A DNA stretch of 64,000 nt, taken from the NCBI GenBank assembly GCA_009773475.1, contig WSXV01000001.1, positions 558,001 through 622,000 on the forward strand. The letters run 5' to 3'. Position numbers and translations under genes: made by a program. Shown here in pieces: positions 26,293-36,232 of the stretch. How positions within the stretch are numbered: position 1 is the first letter of the stretch; the number at the start of each line of letters is the position of its first letter. The notes under the pieces are model-generated. The model did not search any database. It was not told where the DNA came from and saw only the letters and a program-made list of their open reading frames with translations. Source of the stretch: Desulfobulbaceae bacterium (GTDB lineage: Bacteria > Desulfobacterota > Desulfobulbia > Desulfobulbales > Desulfocapsaceae).

Positions 26293-28185
26293 ATGTGTGG
26301 AATTGTCGGATATGTCGGGCCAAGGAAGATTGTGCCGGTTATCCTTGAGGGTCTGCGTCGTCTTGAATACCGGGGATATGATTCAGCGGGGATTGTCTAT
26401 CTGCAGGATGGGAAGGTGATGAAGCACCGGGCGGCGGGCAAGCTGTCCCAGCTTGAAGCGATCATTGCTGATGCCATTGTTGCGCCCTCCCATATCGGGC
26501 TGGGGCATACCCGCTGGGCAACCCATGGCGCGCCGACCATGGAAAACGCCCATCCGCACAGCGACTGCAGTGGTAATCTGGTGGTGGTCCACAACGGGAT
26601 TATTGAAAATTACCATTCCTTGCGGGTGGAACTCCAGGCCAAGGGCCATCGGTTCAGCTCAGAGACCGATACCGAGGTGCTGGCCCATCTCATAGAAGAA
26701 TATTTAGCGGTTCCTCCTTCCTCTGGAATCGATGCCGGCAGTGCTGGTCCAGAACTCACCGACGCTCTGGTGTCGGCAGTCCGCAGGGCCCTGGAGCGGG
26801 TGGAAGGTTCCTATGCCCTGGGGGTTCTTTGGGCCGGGCAGCCCGACACCCTGATTGCGGTGCGCAATCACAGTCCACTGGTTCTGGGCGTTGAAGACGG
26901 ACATGGTTCATTTTTGGCATCAGATATTCCCGCCCTCCTTCCCTTCACCAATCAGGTCATTTTTCTGGATGATCTTGAGCTGGCCGTGCTCACTGCCGAC
27001 AGTCGCAGGTTTTACTCCCTGGAGAGCGGGGCCGAGATCAGCAAGGAGGTCAAGCTCATCGAGTGGAATGCGGCCATGGCCGAGAAGGGTGGCTATCGGC
27101 ATTTCATGCTCAAGGAGATCTTTGAACAGCCGCAGTCCATCATCAATACGGTGAGTGGCCGGATTGACCTGGAGACGGGCGCCGTGGAGCTGCCGGAGAT
27201 GCATCTGGGAGTTGAGGATCTGCAAAAGATCGACCGCATCTTTCTTGTCGCCTGCGGCACTTCCTGGCACTCGGCTTTAGTGGCCAAGTACTGGATTGAA
27301 CACTGGGCCGGGATTCCGGTGGAGGTGGATATCGCTTCCGAGTTTCGATACCGGCGGCTGCTGATAAGCGAGCGGGTGTTGACGGTGGCCATCTCCCAGT
27401 CAGGCGAAACTGCGGATACCCTGGCTGGTATTCGCCTGGCAAAGAAGTTGGGCTCAAAGATCGTCACCATCTGCAATGTGGTTGGCTCCACCATGACCCG
27501 GGAGGCGGACGGGACGGTCTATACCCATGCCGGGCCTGAGATCGGCGTGGCCTCCACCAAGGCCTTTACCGCCCAGTTGGCAGCCCTTTTTCTTTTTACC
27601 CTGTATCTTGGAGAACAGCGCAAGACCATTTCGCCGGAGAAACGGCGGGAACTGGGGCAGGCCCTGATCGGTATTGCCCATGTCATTGATACCGAGCTGC
27701 CACGCCTACAGGAAGAGATCAGGGCGCTTGTGGACCGGTATTACGACTGCCGGGATTTTCTTTTTGTCGGACGTGGCCTGAATTTCCCCATTGCCCTGGA
27801 AGGTGCCTTGAAGCTCAAAGAGATCTCCTATATCCACGCCGAGGGCTATGCCGCAGGCGAACTCAAGCATGGTCCCATTGCCCTGATTGATAAGGACATG
27901 CCGGTGCTGGCCCTGGTTCCGCAAGACGGAGTGTATCAGAAGTCGATTTCCAATGTGGAAGAGATCAAGGCTCGGGCTGGCCGGTTGATTCTACTGGGGA
28001 CGCAAGGGGACACCCATCTGCGGACAATCACCGATGATGTTATTTACCTGCCCCACGTCCACGAGGAGATGAACCCCATTTTGTACACGATCCCTGCCCA
28101 GTTACTGGCCTATGAGATCGCGATCAGGCGGGGCTGTGATGTGGATCAACCGCGAAATCTCGCAAAGAGTGTGACGGTTGAGTAG
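26293..28185 (+). CDS. glmS: Glucosamine-6-phosphate synthase (glutamine, isomerising)
   Basis: Makes glucosamine 6-phosphate from fructose 6-phosphate and glutamine, the entry to UDP-GlcNAc for LPS and peptidoglycan. The N-terminal glutaminase has catalytic C2 (MCGIVGYVG) and LGHTRWATHG. Two SIS domains follow (VACGTSWHSALVAKYW, SQSGETADTLAG), and the end is LAKSVTVE. 630 aa is ~20 longer than usual, owing to a Ser/Gly-rich insert near residue 140-155. It starts a cluster with a muramidase-like gene, lpxD and fabZ, which all concern the envelope. Confidence 0.96.
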   Translation: MCGIVGYVGPRKIVPVILEGLRRLEYRGYDSAGIVYLQDGKVMKHRAAGKLSQLEAIIADAIVAPSHIGLGHTRWATHGAPTMENAHPHSDCSGNLVVVHNGIIENYHSLRVELQAKGHRFSSETDTEVLAHLIEEYLAVPPSSGIDAGSAGPELTDALVSAVRRALERVEGSYALGVLWAGQPDTLIAVRNHSPLVLGVEDGHGSFLASDIPALLPFTNQVIFLDDLELAVLTADSRRFYSLESGAEISKEVKLIEWNAAMAEKGGYRHFMLKEIFEQPQSIINTVSGRIDLETGAVELPEMHLGVEDLQKIDRIFLVACGTSWHSALVAKYWIEHWAGIPVEVDIASEFRYRRLLISERVLTVAISQSGETADTLAGIRLAKKLGSKIVTICNVVGSTMTREADGTVYTHAGPEIGVASTKAFTAQLAALFLFTLYLGEQRKTISPEKRRELGQALIGIAHVIDTELPRLQEEIRALVDRYYDCRDFLFVGRGLNFPIALEGALKLKEISYIHAEGYAAGELKHGPIALIDKDMPVLALVPQDGVYQKSISNVEEIKARAGRLILLGTQGDTHLRTITDDVIYLPHVHEEMNPILYTIPAQLLAYEIAIRRGCDVDQPRNLAKSVTVE

Positions 28186-28189
28186 CTAT

Positions 28190-29359
28190 ATGCTGAAGAA
28201 CGGACTGGAAAATTTGCTGGGCGGATCGTTCCCCGAGTTTGAAGGGAAACGGCTGGGACTTCTTTCCAATCAGGCGTCCACTGATCGCCGTCTAATCCAT
28301 GCCCGGGTGCTGCTCCAGGAAAAATACGGCGCTCATTTGACCTGCCTGTTTTCACCCCAGCATGGTTTTTTCTGCGAGAAGCAAGATAACATGATCGAAT
28401 CCGACCATGACACCGACCGCCTCACCGGCCTTCCCCTGTTCAGCCTGTATGGCGAGTCTCGCAGGCCTTCGAAGGCCATGTTTGATCATCTCGATATCCT
28501 GCTCATTGATCTGGTGGATGTGGGAACCAGGGTTTATACCTTTCTCTACACCATGGCCTATTGCCTGGAGGCGGCGGCTGAGTTCGGGAAAAAGGTGGTG
28601 GTGCTGGATCGCCCAAATCCTCTGGGCGGTGTGGCGGTTGAGGGTAATATCCTTGAACCCGACTGCGCCTCTTTTGTCGGACTGTACCCCCTGCCCATGC
28701 GGCATGGGCTGACTTTTGGTGAGCTGGCCCTGTGGGTGAATGGAGAGTTTGGTCTTGGAGCTGATCTCCAGGTGATTCCCATGCAGGGATGGCAGCGGAC
28801 CATGCTTTTTCGTGACACCGGTTTTCCCTGGGTTTTCCCCTCTCCCAATATGCCGACTCCGGAAACCGCTCTGGTCTATCCGGGGCAGGTGATCTGGGAG
28901 GGTACCAATATCTCGGAGGGACGGGGTACGACCTTGCCCTTTGAGCTGGTCGGGGCTCCTTTCTGGGAGCATGGGCCGATCCTGAAAGTCTTGACTCAAG
29001 ATGAGCTGCCGGGCTGTTTCTTCCGGCCGCTGGTCTTTGAGCCGACCTCGGGCAAGTGGGCGGGTCAAGCCTGTGTCGGTTTTCAGCTCCATGTAACCGA
29101 TGCGGGGACCTTTATGCCGTATCGGTCCAGCCTTGCTCTGCTGCAGGCGGTTTTGTGGTTTTGTCCCGAGGGTTTTCAGTATAAACAACCTCCCTATGAG
29201 TATGAGTATGAACGGCTGCCCATGGATCTGATCCTTGGCAGTCAGAAGGTGCGCATGGAGCTTGAGGCAGGCCGGCCTATAGGTGAGATGGAAGGGGATT
29301 GGGAGGAGGGCTTGCAGGCATTTAAAGAGAGTCGGAGAAGGTATTTCCTCTATTCATAA
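28190..29359 (+). CDS. DUF1343/NamZ-like exo-N-acetylmuramidase
   Basis: About 390 aa of the DUF1343 family, whose characterised members (NamZ) release terminal N-acetylmuramic acid from peptidoglycan fragments. Family motifs: GLLSNQAS, FSPQHGFFCEKQDN, DLVDVGTRVYTFLYTMAYCLEA, LDRPNPLGG and WEGTNISEGRGTTLPFE. No signal peptide is present, so a cytoplasmic cell-wall recycling role fits better than a secreted one. ATG at 28190 is preferred; a TTG at 28178 would overlap glmS by 8 bp and is also possible. The tight linkage to glmS suggests recycled amino sugars re-enter UDP-GlcNAc synthesis. Confidence 0.85.
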   Translation: MLKNGLENLLGGSFPEFEGKRLGLLSNQASTDRRLIHARVLLQEKYGAHLTCLFSPQHGFFCEKQDNMIESDHDTDRLTGLPLFSLYGESRRPSKAMFDHLDILLIDLVDVGTRVYTFLYTMAYCLEAAAEFGKKVVVLDRPNPLGGVAVEGNILEPDCASFVGLYPLPMRHGLTFGELALWVNGEFGLGADLQVIPMQGWQRTMLFRDTGFPWVFPSPNMPTPETALVYPGQVIWEGTNISEGRGTTLPFELVGAPFWEHGPILKVLTQDELPGCFFRPLVFEPTSGKWAGQACVGFQLHVTDAGTFMPYRSSLALLQAVLWFCPEGFQYKQPPYEYEYERLPMDLILGSQKVRMELEAGRPIGEMEGDWEEGLQAFKESRRRYFLYS

Positions 29360-29422
29360 TAATTATTTCTGTGGTGCCTTTCATCTTGGGCGCCATGGGG
29401 TGCAGAGAAAAAAGGAGTGCGC

Positions 29423-30460
29423 GTGAAACCTGTTTTGTTACGGCAGTTGGCTGAGTTGGTCCAAGGGGAAGTGGTGGGCAATGGTGAGGTGGAGATTGTT
29501 GAGCTGAGTTCTCTGGAGACCGCAGGCGCCGGGGCCATCAGCTTTCTGGCCCAGGCTAAGAATGAGGCGTCCCTGCTCACCACCGGGGCTTCGGCGGTGA
29601 TTGTTCCGCTGGCCATTGAGGCAGCCTCTGTGCCGGTTATTCGGGTGCGGGACCCTTATCTGGCTGCGGCCCTGATTCATACCCATTTGCTGGCAACCCC
29701 TTTTCAGGCCACCGGGGTGCATGCCCGCGCCTATGTCGGGGCAGGAACGGTCCTGCCCGAGCAGATCTCGGTGGGGCCCCTGGCGGTAATCGGCGAGCGG
29801 GTGAGCCTTGGCGAACGGGTGCGGATTGAGTCCGGGGTGGTGATTGGTGATGATGTGGTAATCGGCGATGACGCCACCATTCATGCCAATGTGACCATCA
29901 TGTCTGGATGTCGGATCGGCTGTCGGGTGATCATCCATCCCGGGGCGGTGATCGGCAGCGACGGTTATGGCTATGCCACGGACAGCCGGGGCTTTCATGT
30001 GAAACGGCCGCAGGTGGGAATCGTGCAGATTGACGATGACGTGGAGATCGGAGCCAATTCCTGTATTGATCGGGCCACCTTTGGGGTGACCTGGATTAAG
30101 AGCGGCACCAAGATTGATAATCTGGTGCAGGTCGCCCATAATGTGGTGGTGGGTGAGAATTGTCTGCTGGTATCCCAAGTGGGGATCTCCGGTTCCACTA
30201 CCTTAGGCAGGAATGTGGTGCTTGGTGGACAGGTCGGGCTCTCCGGCCATATTCATCTGGAGGATGGGGTGATGGTGGCGGCCCAGGGAGGAGTGCACAA
30301 TAATCAGCCTCGGGGCGCGATAATCGGAGGCTCCCCGGCCGTGCCCATGAAGAAGCATGCCCGGGTGGTGGCCGCCCTTGGAAGATTGCCGGACATCGTC
30401 AGCGAATTACGGCGGATGCGCAAAGAGATAGCCGCCTTGCAGGCTGGACAGCAGGAATAA
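29423..30460 (+). CDS. lpxD: UDP-3-O-acylglucosamine N-acyltransferase
   Basis: The third step of lipid A synthesis. GTG at 29423 is chosen because AAAGGAG (29411-29417) ends 5 nt before it; an upstream GTG at 29417 overlaps that site. An N-terminal uridine-binding domain (to ~100) is followed by a long left-handed hexapeptide-repeat helix. The catalytic His lies in NLVQVAHNVVVG, and a C-terminal helix follows. About 345 aa, as expected. Followed by fabZ after 80 bp. Confidence 0.95.
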   Translation: MKPVLLRQLAELVQGEVVGNGEVEIVELSSLETAGAGAISFLAQAKNEASLLTTGASAVIVPLAIEAASVPVIRVRDPYLAAALIHTHLLATPFQATGVHARAYVGAGTVLPEQISVGPLAVIGERVSLGERVRIESGVVIGDDVVIGDDATIHANVTIMSGCRIGCRVIIHPGAVIGSDGYGYATDSRGFHVKRPQVGIVQIDDDVEIGANSCIDRATFGVTWIKSGTKIDNLVQVAHNVVVGENCLLVSQVGISGSTTLGRNVVLGGQVGLSGHIHLEDGVMVAAQGGVHNNQPRGAIIGGSPAVPMKKHARVVAALGRLPDIVSELRRMRKEIAALQAGQQE

Positions 30461-30540
30461 AGAACGCTGAAAGCGTCGTTATCGCCTTCGTCATTCATAA
30501 TTTTTAATTCGTAATTGCAAAAAAAAATGGAGAGCGGAAT

Positions 30541-30993
30541 ATGTCGAACACAGTCATCCCAGAGAAAATAGATATCCTGGAGATTTTAAGACTCCTGCCC
30601 CATCGTTATCCCTTTGTGATGGTGGATCGGATACTGGCCATTACCCCTGATCAGGATATTGTCGGGTTGAAGAATGTGACGATCAATGAACCTTTTTTTC
30701 AGGGCCATTTTCCGTCAAAGCCCGTGATGCCGGGCGTCTTGATCCTCGAAGGGATGGCCCAGGTGGGCGGTATCCTGGCATTTTATTCTGAGCCGGAGAA
30801 TATCGGCAGGAGTGTGCTCTATTTTGTCGGCATCGACAAGGCTCGTTTCCGGCAGCCTGTCACCCCGGGGGATCAGATTCATTTCAAGCTCGAACTCTTG
30901 AAGAAGAGACGTGGGATCTGGCAGTTGGCAGGAAAGGCCTTTGTCGAAGATAAGCTGGTGGCCGAGGCCGAGTTGATGGCCTCATTTGGCTAA
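30541..30993 (+). CDS. fabZ: 3-hydroxyacyl-ACP dehydratase
   Basis: Dehydrates 3-hydroxyacyl-ACP in fatty acid synthesis and competes with LpxA/LpxD for hydroxyacyl-ACP. 150 aa hot-dog protein with LLPHRYPFVMVDRI and the active-site GHFPSKPVMPGVLILEGMAQ (His and Glu). GGAGAG precedes the ATG. It follows lpxD in the common lpxD-fabZ order, but the expected lpxA does not follow: the next gene, cysK, is convergent. Confidence 0.96.
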   Translation: MSNTVIPEKIDILEILRLLPHRYPFVMVDRILAITPDQDIVGLKNVTINEPFFQGHFPSKPVMPGVLILEGMAQVGGILAFYSEPENIGRSVLYFVGIDKARFRQPVTPGDQIHFKLELLKKRRGIWQLAGKAFVEDKLVAEAELMASFG

Positions 30994-31065
30994 ACTTCCT
31001 TTTGTATCAAGTATTCCCCTCGATCCCACTGCATTGGAGAATGGCTCGGGAATAAAGTATCTCTC

Positions 31066-31989
31066 TCAGGGGGTATTCATCAGGTCTGTGCTCAGATAGC
31101 GTTCTCCGGTGTCGGGGAGGATGGTGACGATGTTTTTGCCTTGGTTCTTATTGCGCGCGGCCAGGAGCAGGGCGGCCCAGACTGCTGCCCCGGATGAGAT
31201 CCCGCAGAGGATGCCTTCCCTGGTGGCAAGGAGCCTGGCGGTTTCCAAGGCGTCTCCGTTGCTGACGGTGATGATGCTGTCAAGGATGGCGGTGTTGAGG
31301 ATCTCAGGGACAAAACCGGCGCCAATGCCCTGAATTTTATGTGCCCCTGCCTTTCCCCCCGAGAGCACCGGCGAATCCGCCGGCTCCACGGCCACGATCA
31401 TAACGTCTGGATTTCTACTCTTTAAGACCTCACCCACGCCGGTAATCGTCCCTCCTGTACCCACCCCCGCGACAAAGATGTCAACTTTGCCATCGCAGGC
31501 CGCCCAGATCTCTTCCGCCGTGGTCGTTCGGTGGATGGCCGGATTGGCTGGATTGGAAAACTGATTGGGCATAAAGGAATTTTTGTCTTTGGCTGCCAAC
31601 TCCCGGGCGGCAGCAATAGCGCCGCTCATCCCGTTGCCTGCCGGGGTGAGCACCAGCCCTGCTCCCAGGTGTTTGAGCAGTATGCGCCGCTCCATGGACA
31701 TGGACTCGGGCATGGTCAGGATCAGGCGCAGTCCCTTTGCCGCGCAGATAAAGGCCAGGCCCAGACCGGTATTGCCGCTGGTGGGCTCGATGATGGTGGT
31801 GTCTTTGGTGATCTTCCCCTCCTGGATGGCGGTCTCGATCATGGCAGAGGCAATGCGGCACTTGACGCTGCCCATGGGGTTTCTTGATTCCTGCTTGGCC
31901 AGAATGGTGAGCTTGCGGTCGCCACTGATCCGGGACAGGGTGAGCAGAGGGGTGTTGCCGATGGTGGCGGCGATGGGGGTGCCGGGCAT
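31066..31989 (-). CDS. cysK: Cysteine synthase A (O-acetylserine sulfhydrylase)
   Basis: Joins O-acetylserine and sulfide to give cysteine. 307 aa, fold-type II PLP enzyme. The PLP lysine is in [14 protein letters not shown] (about residue 43), the substrate loop is PTSGNTGLG, the phosphate-binding loop is [13 protein letters not shown], and [12 protein letters not shown] lies near the end. It lies 17 bp downstream of the serine acetyltransferase gene on the minus strand, forming a compact cysteine operon. Confidence 0.95.
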   Translation of the reverse strand: MPGTPIAATIGNTPLLTLSRISGDRKLTILAKQESRNPMGSVKCRIASAMIETAIQEGKITKDTTIIEPTSGNTGLGLAFICAAKGLRLILTMPESMSMERRILLKHLGAGLVLTPAGNGMSGAIAAARELAAKDKNSFMPNQFSNPANPAIHRTTTAEEIWAACDGKVDIFVAGVGTGGTITGVGEVLKSRNPDVMIVAVEPADSPVLSGGKAGAHKIQGIGAGFVPEILNTAILDSIITVSNGDALETARLLATREGILCGISSGAAVWAALLLAARNKNQGKNIVTILPDTGERYLSTDLMNTP

Positions 31990-32006
31990 GGGGAGGGCCT
32001 CCTTGG

Positions 32007-33005
32007 TTATTTTTTTCCCGAAAAAATCAGTTCCGGTCGCTTGAGCATCACCCTGGTGTCCGGGGGGACGCTTTCGGTGAGCCAGATATTGCCGCCGATG
32101 ATTGACCGTTTGCCGATAACCGTATCGCCGCCCAGGATAATCGCGTTGGCATAGATAATGACCTCATCTTCTATGGTGGGGTGCCGCTTAACCTGCTGAA
32201 GCCTGACCCCGGCGTCTCGAGGTAGGGACAGGGCGCCCAGGGTGACGCCCTGGTAAATCCGGACATTGGTGCCGATAATGGCGGTCTCACCGATCACCAC
32301 CCCGGTGCCGTGATCAATAAACAGACCGGGGCCGATGGTGGCGCCGGGATGGATGTCGATGCCGGTGAGACTGTGGGCATGTTCGGTCATGATGCGCGGG
32401 ATGATCGGGACCTTGAGAAGAAACAGCTCATGGGCCATGCGGAAGATGGAGATGGCGAGCAGGCCGGGATAACTGAAAATCACCTCGTCGGAGCTTTTCG
32501 TGGCCGGGTCGCCGGCCAGTGTCGCCCGGATGTCGGCAGCCAGGGTCTCGGTGATCAGCGGCAGGGTTTTGATAAAGGTCAGGGCTAGATGATGGCCGCT
32601 TTCCTCGCACTTGGTGCAGGGCAGGTTGGTGCGCCGGCAGTCATGGCGGATGGCCATGATGATCTGTTCGGTAAGGCGTTCGTAGAGTTCGGTGGTCTCT
32701 TTGCCGATGTAATATTCGAGATTAGAGGCGTGCAGTTTGGTCTTGGTGAAATAACCGGGAAAGAGGAGCTGGCGTATCAGGTAAATGATATTGATGATGG
32801 CCTGGTGTGAGGGGATGGGAATCGGCCCGATGTGGTCAAAACAGGATTCGGTCTGGCCTGATTTTGTCTGCCACAGGGCGACAAGTTCTTTGACGACTCC
32901 TGGGATCCGGTCATGCAGGCAAATTTCGGTACTCCGGTCATAGCTGCAGGGATCATTGTCGGGAAGAGCGGGTTGAGTGGTATTGGCGGTATTCATGGGG
33001 GTCAC
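32007..33005 (-). CDS. cysE: Serine O-acetyltransferase (EpsC/CysE type)
   Basis: Makes O-acetylserine from serine and acetyl-CoA for the following cysK. 332 aa. A long alpha-helical N-terminal part (to ~185) contains a small cysteine/histidine group ([17 protein letters not shown]) not usual in short CysE proteins. The catalytic domain comes next ([27 protein letters not shown], with the catalytic His/Asp) and the left-handed beta-helix. An ATG at 32996 is an alternative start. First gene of the minus-strand pair. Confidence 0.92.
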   Translation of the reverse strand: MTPMNTANTTQPALPDNDPCSYDRSTEICLHDRIPGVVKELVALWQTKSGQTESCFDHIGPIPIPSHQAIINIIYLIRQLLFPGYFTKTKLHASNLEYYIGKETTELYERLTEQIIMAIRHDCRRTNLPCTKCEESGHHLALTFIKTLPLITETLAADIRATLAGDPATKSSDEVIFSYPGLLAISIFRMAHELFLLKVPIIPRIMTEHAHSLTGIDIHPGATIGPGLFIDHGTGVVIGETAIIGTNVRIYQGVTLGALSLPRDAGVRLQQVKRHPTIEDEVIIYANAIILGGDTVIGKRSIIGGNIWLTESVPPDTRVMLKRPELIFSGKK

Positions 33006-33419
33006 CGGGGGAATTTTTATCTGGGTGGCGGGTGTTTGCGGCGTTAATGTGTTGGTCTCTTTCTTGACTGACGCCGGATGCTTTCCTGTGCTGGTGCGTG
33101 CCTGCTTACTCCCCGTAAAGAATCATTTATGGAGACGTCGGAACTGAAGGGACGAAATAAAACAGCGATTTGTGATTGTTTTATGATTGAGCATTGTAGT
33201 ACAATAACTCCATAATTTTAGATCAATATTTTTTCAAGTATAAGTGCCCTTCGGCTGTAAGGCAAGGGGGGCTATCATCCTTGCCGGCATGGCTGGGGCA
33301 CAGGCTACTCAGCCACTACTCACTGTTGAACAAGTAGCTCATAAACGTTGCTTGCCTCTTCGCGAAGGGTTTGTCCTGCGTTGTGGCTCACTTTCAAATA
33401 ACCAGAAGGAGTGTTTTGT
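33006..33419. other. Divergent intergenic region between cysE and glgP
   Basis: About 410 bp without a credible gene. The half next to glgP is structured: GGCAAGG/CCTTGCC arms at 33261-33267 and 33279-33285, GGCT/AGCC arms a little further on, and a CTTCGCGAAG palindrome near 33358. This could be a regulated 5' leader of glgP, but I do not recognise a known riboswitch. AT-rich sequence near 33190-33240 may hold promoters. Confidence 0.3.
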
Positions 33420-35924
33420 ATGCAGGCTCGAGATACGAATGAAAAAAATTCCTTGCGCGACTGTGATTGTGAGAGTCTCATTTTCCCTGCGACCGTTGAG
33501 GAGATCAAGAAAAACATTCTACATCATGTGATGAGCTTTCAGGGCCGTGACCCGCAACGGGCAGGGGACAGTGATATCTACAAGGCCGTAGCCTATACCC
33601 TGCGCGATATTATGGTCGAAAAGTGGATTGCCACCCAGAAGGCCTCTTATGCGATGAGCAAGAAGCGGGTCTATTATCTCTCCTTGGAGTTTCTCATCGG
33701 TCGTTCCTTCGGTAACAGCATTATAAATCTGGGAATTTATAATGAGATGGAACAGGCCATTAAGGAACTTGGATTCGATATCGATATTCTTCGCGAAGAA
33801 GAGGAGGATGCCGGTCTCGGCAATGGGGGCTTGGGCCGCTTGGCCGCTTGTTTCATGGATTCCATTGCCACCCTTAAAATTCCAGCATATGGCTATGGGA
33901 TTCTTTATGAATACGGCCTGTTTTATCAGCAATTGATCGATGGCTATCAGGTGGAAAGTCCTGACAGCTGGATGCGATACGGAACCCCCTGGGTTTTTGC
34001 CCGGAACATGCCGGTGTTTTCAGTGCACTTTTATGGCCGCGTCAGCAGTTATCTGGATACGAATGGCCATTACCGGGCCCATTGGATAGAGACGGAAGAG
34101 ATTATTGCCCTGCCCTGTGATATTTTGGTGCCTGGCTACAAGAACGATCATGTGATCAATATTCGCCTCTGGTCGGCCCGTGCCTCTCGTGATCTTGATT
34201 TAAGTTATTTCGACCGGGGCGACTATATCGGCGCGGTTAAAAACAAGGTGAATTCCGAGACCATTTCCAAGGTATTGTACCCGTCGGATCATAATCTGGC
34301 GGGCCAGGAACTGCGGCTCAAGCAGCAGTATTTCTTTGTGGCTGCCACCCTGCAGGATATCATGCGGCGGTATAAAAAGACCTATCCCGACTTTAATATG
34401 TTCAGTGATATCATTGCTGTGCAACTGAACGACACCCATCCCGCCATCGCCATTCCAGAGCTGATGCGCCTGTTGCTCGATATTGAGGGCTTAAGCTGGG
34501 AAAAGGCCTGGGATATCAGTACCAAGACCTTTGCCTATACCAATCACACCCTCATGCCCGAGGCCCTGGAAAAATGGCCTGTGGCCCTGCTTGCAACGGT
34601 ACTTCCCCGGCATCTGGAGATTATTTATGAGATCAACCGGCGCTTTCTGGAAATGCTTGCCCTGGCCTATCCCGGCGATATGAACAAGTTGCGGGCCATG
34701 TCCATCATCGAAGAGGGGCATGAGAAAATGGTCTGCATGGCCCATCTGGCCATTGTCGGCAGTCATTCGGTGAATGGGGTGGCCAAGCTCCATACCCGTC
34801 TGCTCAAGGAAAAGCTATTCAAGTCTTTCCACCAGTTTTTTCCCGGTAAGTTTAACTCAAAGACCAACGGCATTACCCCTCGCCGCTGGCTGCTCAAGGC
34901 GAACCCCTTGCTTGCCGAGCTGATCACCAGCAAGATAGGTTGCGAATGGATTACCGACCTGACCCAATTGCGCCGCCTCGAACCCTTTGCGGAAGATGTT
35001 GAGTTTCAGAAGGAATGGAGGCTGATCAAGGGGACCAATAAAAAGCGGTTGGCGGAGTTGATTCAGCGAAAATGCGAAATTGAGGTGAATCTCGACTCCA
35101 TGTTTGATATTCAGGTGAAGCGTATTCATGAATATAAACGGCAGTTGTTGAATTGTCTGCACATCATCAGTCATTACCACAAAATCCTCAGAAAGCCTGA
35201 TGTTGAGCTTGTCCCGAGAACCATCATCTTTGCCGGTAAGGCTGCTCCTACCTACTGGAAGGCTAAACTGGTGATCAAGTTGATCACCTCCATTGCCGAG
35301 GTCGTGAACAATGATCCCAGGGTGGGGAATCGTCTTCGGGTGGCTTTTCTTCCCAATTATAATGTGTCTCAGGCCGAGGTGATTATGCCGGGGGCCGATT
35401 TGTCCGAGCAGATCTCAACGGCCGGCACCGAGGCCTCGGGCACCGGCAATATGAAGTTTGCCCTCAATGGTGCGCTCACCATCGGAACCCTTGACGGCGC
35501 TAATATCGAGATCCTGGAGGAGGTGGGGCAGGAGAATATCTTTATCTTCGGGATGACGGCTGAAGAGGCTGAGTATGAGAAGTTGAATGTCAGTCGGACG
35601 CCCATGAGTATTTGTGCCAAGAATGAAGAGATTGCCCAGATTATTGACAGCCTTCAGAGCGGCTCTTTCAGCAGGGGTGACAAGGAGTTATTCCGCCCCC
35701 TGGTGGACAGTCTGCTCGATCAGTATGACCCGTATCTCCTTCTGCTTGACCTGGAATCCTATCTGGTCTGTCAGGATCGGGTCAACACCGCCTTTCTTGA
35801 TCAAGTGGCCTGGACCAGAATGTCCATCCTAAATGTGGCCCGCATGGGAAAATTTTCCACTGATCGAACGATTCGGCAATATGCCGGAGAGATATGGGGC
35901 GTTCCAGTGGATGAGGAAGATTGA
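33420..35924 (+). CDS. glgP: Glycogen/alpha-glucan phosphorylase
   Basis: Releases glucose 1-phosphate from glycogen. About 834 aa, full family length. Motifs: EDAGLGNGGLGRLAACF, QLNDTHPAIAIPEL, NGITPRRWL, VKRIHEYKRQLLN and the PLP-lysine region TGNMKFALNGALTIGTLDG. ATG at 33420 is preferred because AGAAGGAG ends 8 nt upstream; a GTG nine bases earlier lies inside that site. It is a single gene with a long upstream leader. No glycogen synthase lies in the window. Confidence 0.96.
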   Translation: MQARDTNEKNSLRDCDCESLIFPATVEEIKKNILHHVMSFQGRDPQRAGDSDIYKAVAYTLRDIMVEKWIATQKASYAMSKKRVYYLSLEFLIGRSFGNSIINLGIYNEMEQAIKELGFDIDILREEEEDAGLGNGGLGRLAACFMDSIATLKIPAYGYGILYEYGLFYQQLIDGYQVESPDSWMRYGTPWVFARNMPVFSVHFYGRVSSYLDTNGHYRAHWIETEEIIALPCDILVPGYKNDHVINIRLWSARASRDLDLSYFDRGDYIGAVKNKVNSETISKVLYPSDHNLAGQELRLKQQYFFVAATLQDIMRRYKKTYPDFNMFSDIIAVQLNDTHPAIAIPELMRLLLDIEGLSWEKAWDISTKTFAYTNHTLMPEALEKWPVALLATVLPRHLEIIYEINRRFLEMLALAYPGDMNKLRAMSIIEEGHEKMVCMAHLAIVGSHSVNGVAKLHTRLLKEKLFKSFHQFFPGKFNSKTNGITPRRWLLKANPLLAELITSKIGCEWITDLTQLRRLEPFAEDVEFQKEWRLIKGTNKKRLAELIQRKCEIEVNLDSMFDIQVKRIHEYKRQLLNCLHIISHYHKILRKPDVELVPRTIIFAGKAAPTYWKAKLVIKLITSIAEVVNNDPRVGNRLRVAFLPNYNVSQAEVIMPGADLSEQISTAGTEASGTGNMKFALNGALTIGTLDGANIEILEEVGQENIFIFGMTAEEAEYEKLNVSRTPMSICAKNEEIAQIIDSLQSGSFSRGDKELFRPLVDSLLDQYDPYLLLLDLESYLVCQDRVNTAFLDQVAWTRMSILNVARMGKFSTDRTIRQYAGEIWGVPVDEED

Positions 35925-36037
35925 AAAAGAAAAGTGAGGCGGGCTGATCTTTTGGAAGGACCGATGTGGCCCGTCTCTGTTGTGACTTGACCTTCGAGGA
36001 ATTATCAGGTATTTTCCGCGCCACGAACACGTAGAAT

Positions 36038-36080
36038 ACAAAAAGGGTCACAAGTTTAACAGCTTGTGACCCTTTGAATT
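36038..36080 (-). terminator. Terminator behind tRNA-Cys
   Basis: A perfect 13-bp stem (36042-36054 with 36063-36075, AAAGGGTCACAAG/CTTGTGACCCTTT) has an 8-nt loop and a short T tract on the minus strand. It sits 8 bp behind the tRNA 3' end and may also stop glgP transcripts. Confidence 0.8.
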
Positions 36081-36083
36081 TCA

Positions 36084-36158
36084 TGGAGGCGGCGAGCGGA
36101 TTTGAACCGCTGAATCATGGTTTTGCAGACCAGTGCCTTACCACTTGGCTACGCCGCC
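36084..36158 (-). tRNA. tRNA-Cys (GCA anticodon)
   Basis: A 75-nt cloverleaf on the minus strand with a perfect 7-bp GGCGGCG/CGCCGCC acceptor stem, anticodon loop CTGCAAA (anticodon GCA), the tRNA-Cys discriminator U73, and encoded CCA at 36084-36086. It is a single-tRNA unit with its own terminator. Confidence 0.96.
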
Positions 36159-36232
36159 TTTTGCGCTGACCTGAAAAAGTCTGCGAGCCACTTTTATACC
36201 ATAGTTTGTTTTTTTGACAAGGGGAAAATGGG

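Noticed and set aside
31066..31989. Abnormal cysteine after the PLP lysine of CysK (SVKCR rather than SVKDR)
   Set aside because: E. coli CysK also has SVKCR, so this is a normal variant.
33006..33120. SAM or cysteine-related riboswitch upstream of cysE
   Set aside because: The minus-strand leader shows none of the conserved SAM riboswitch segments.
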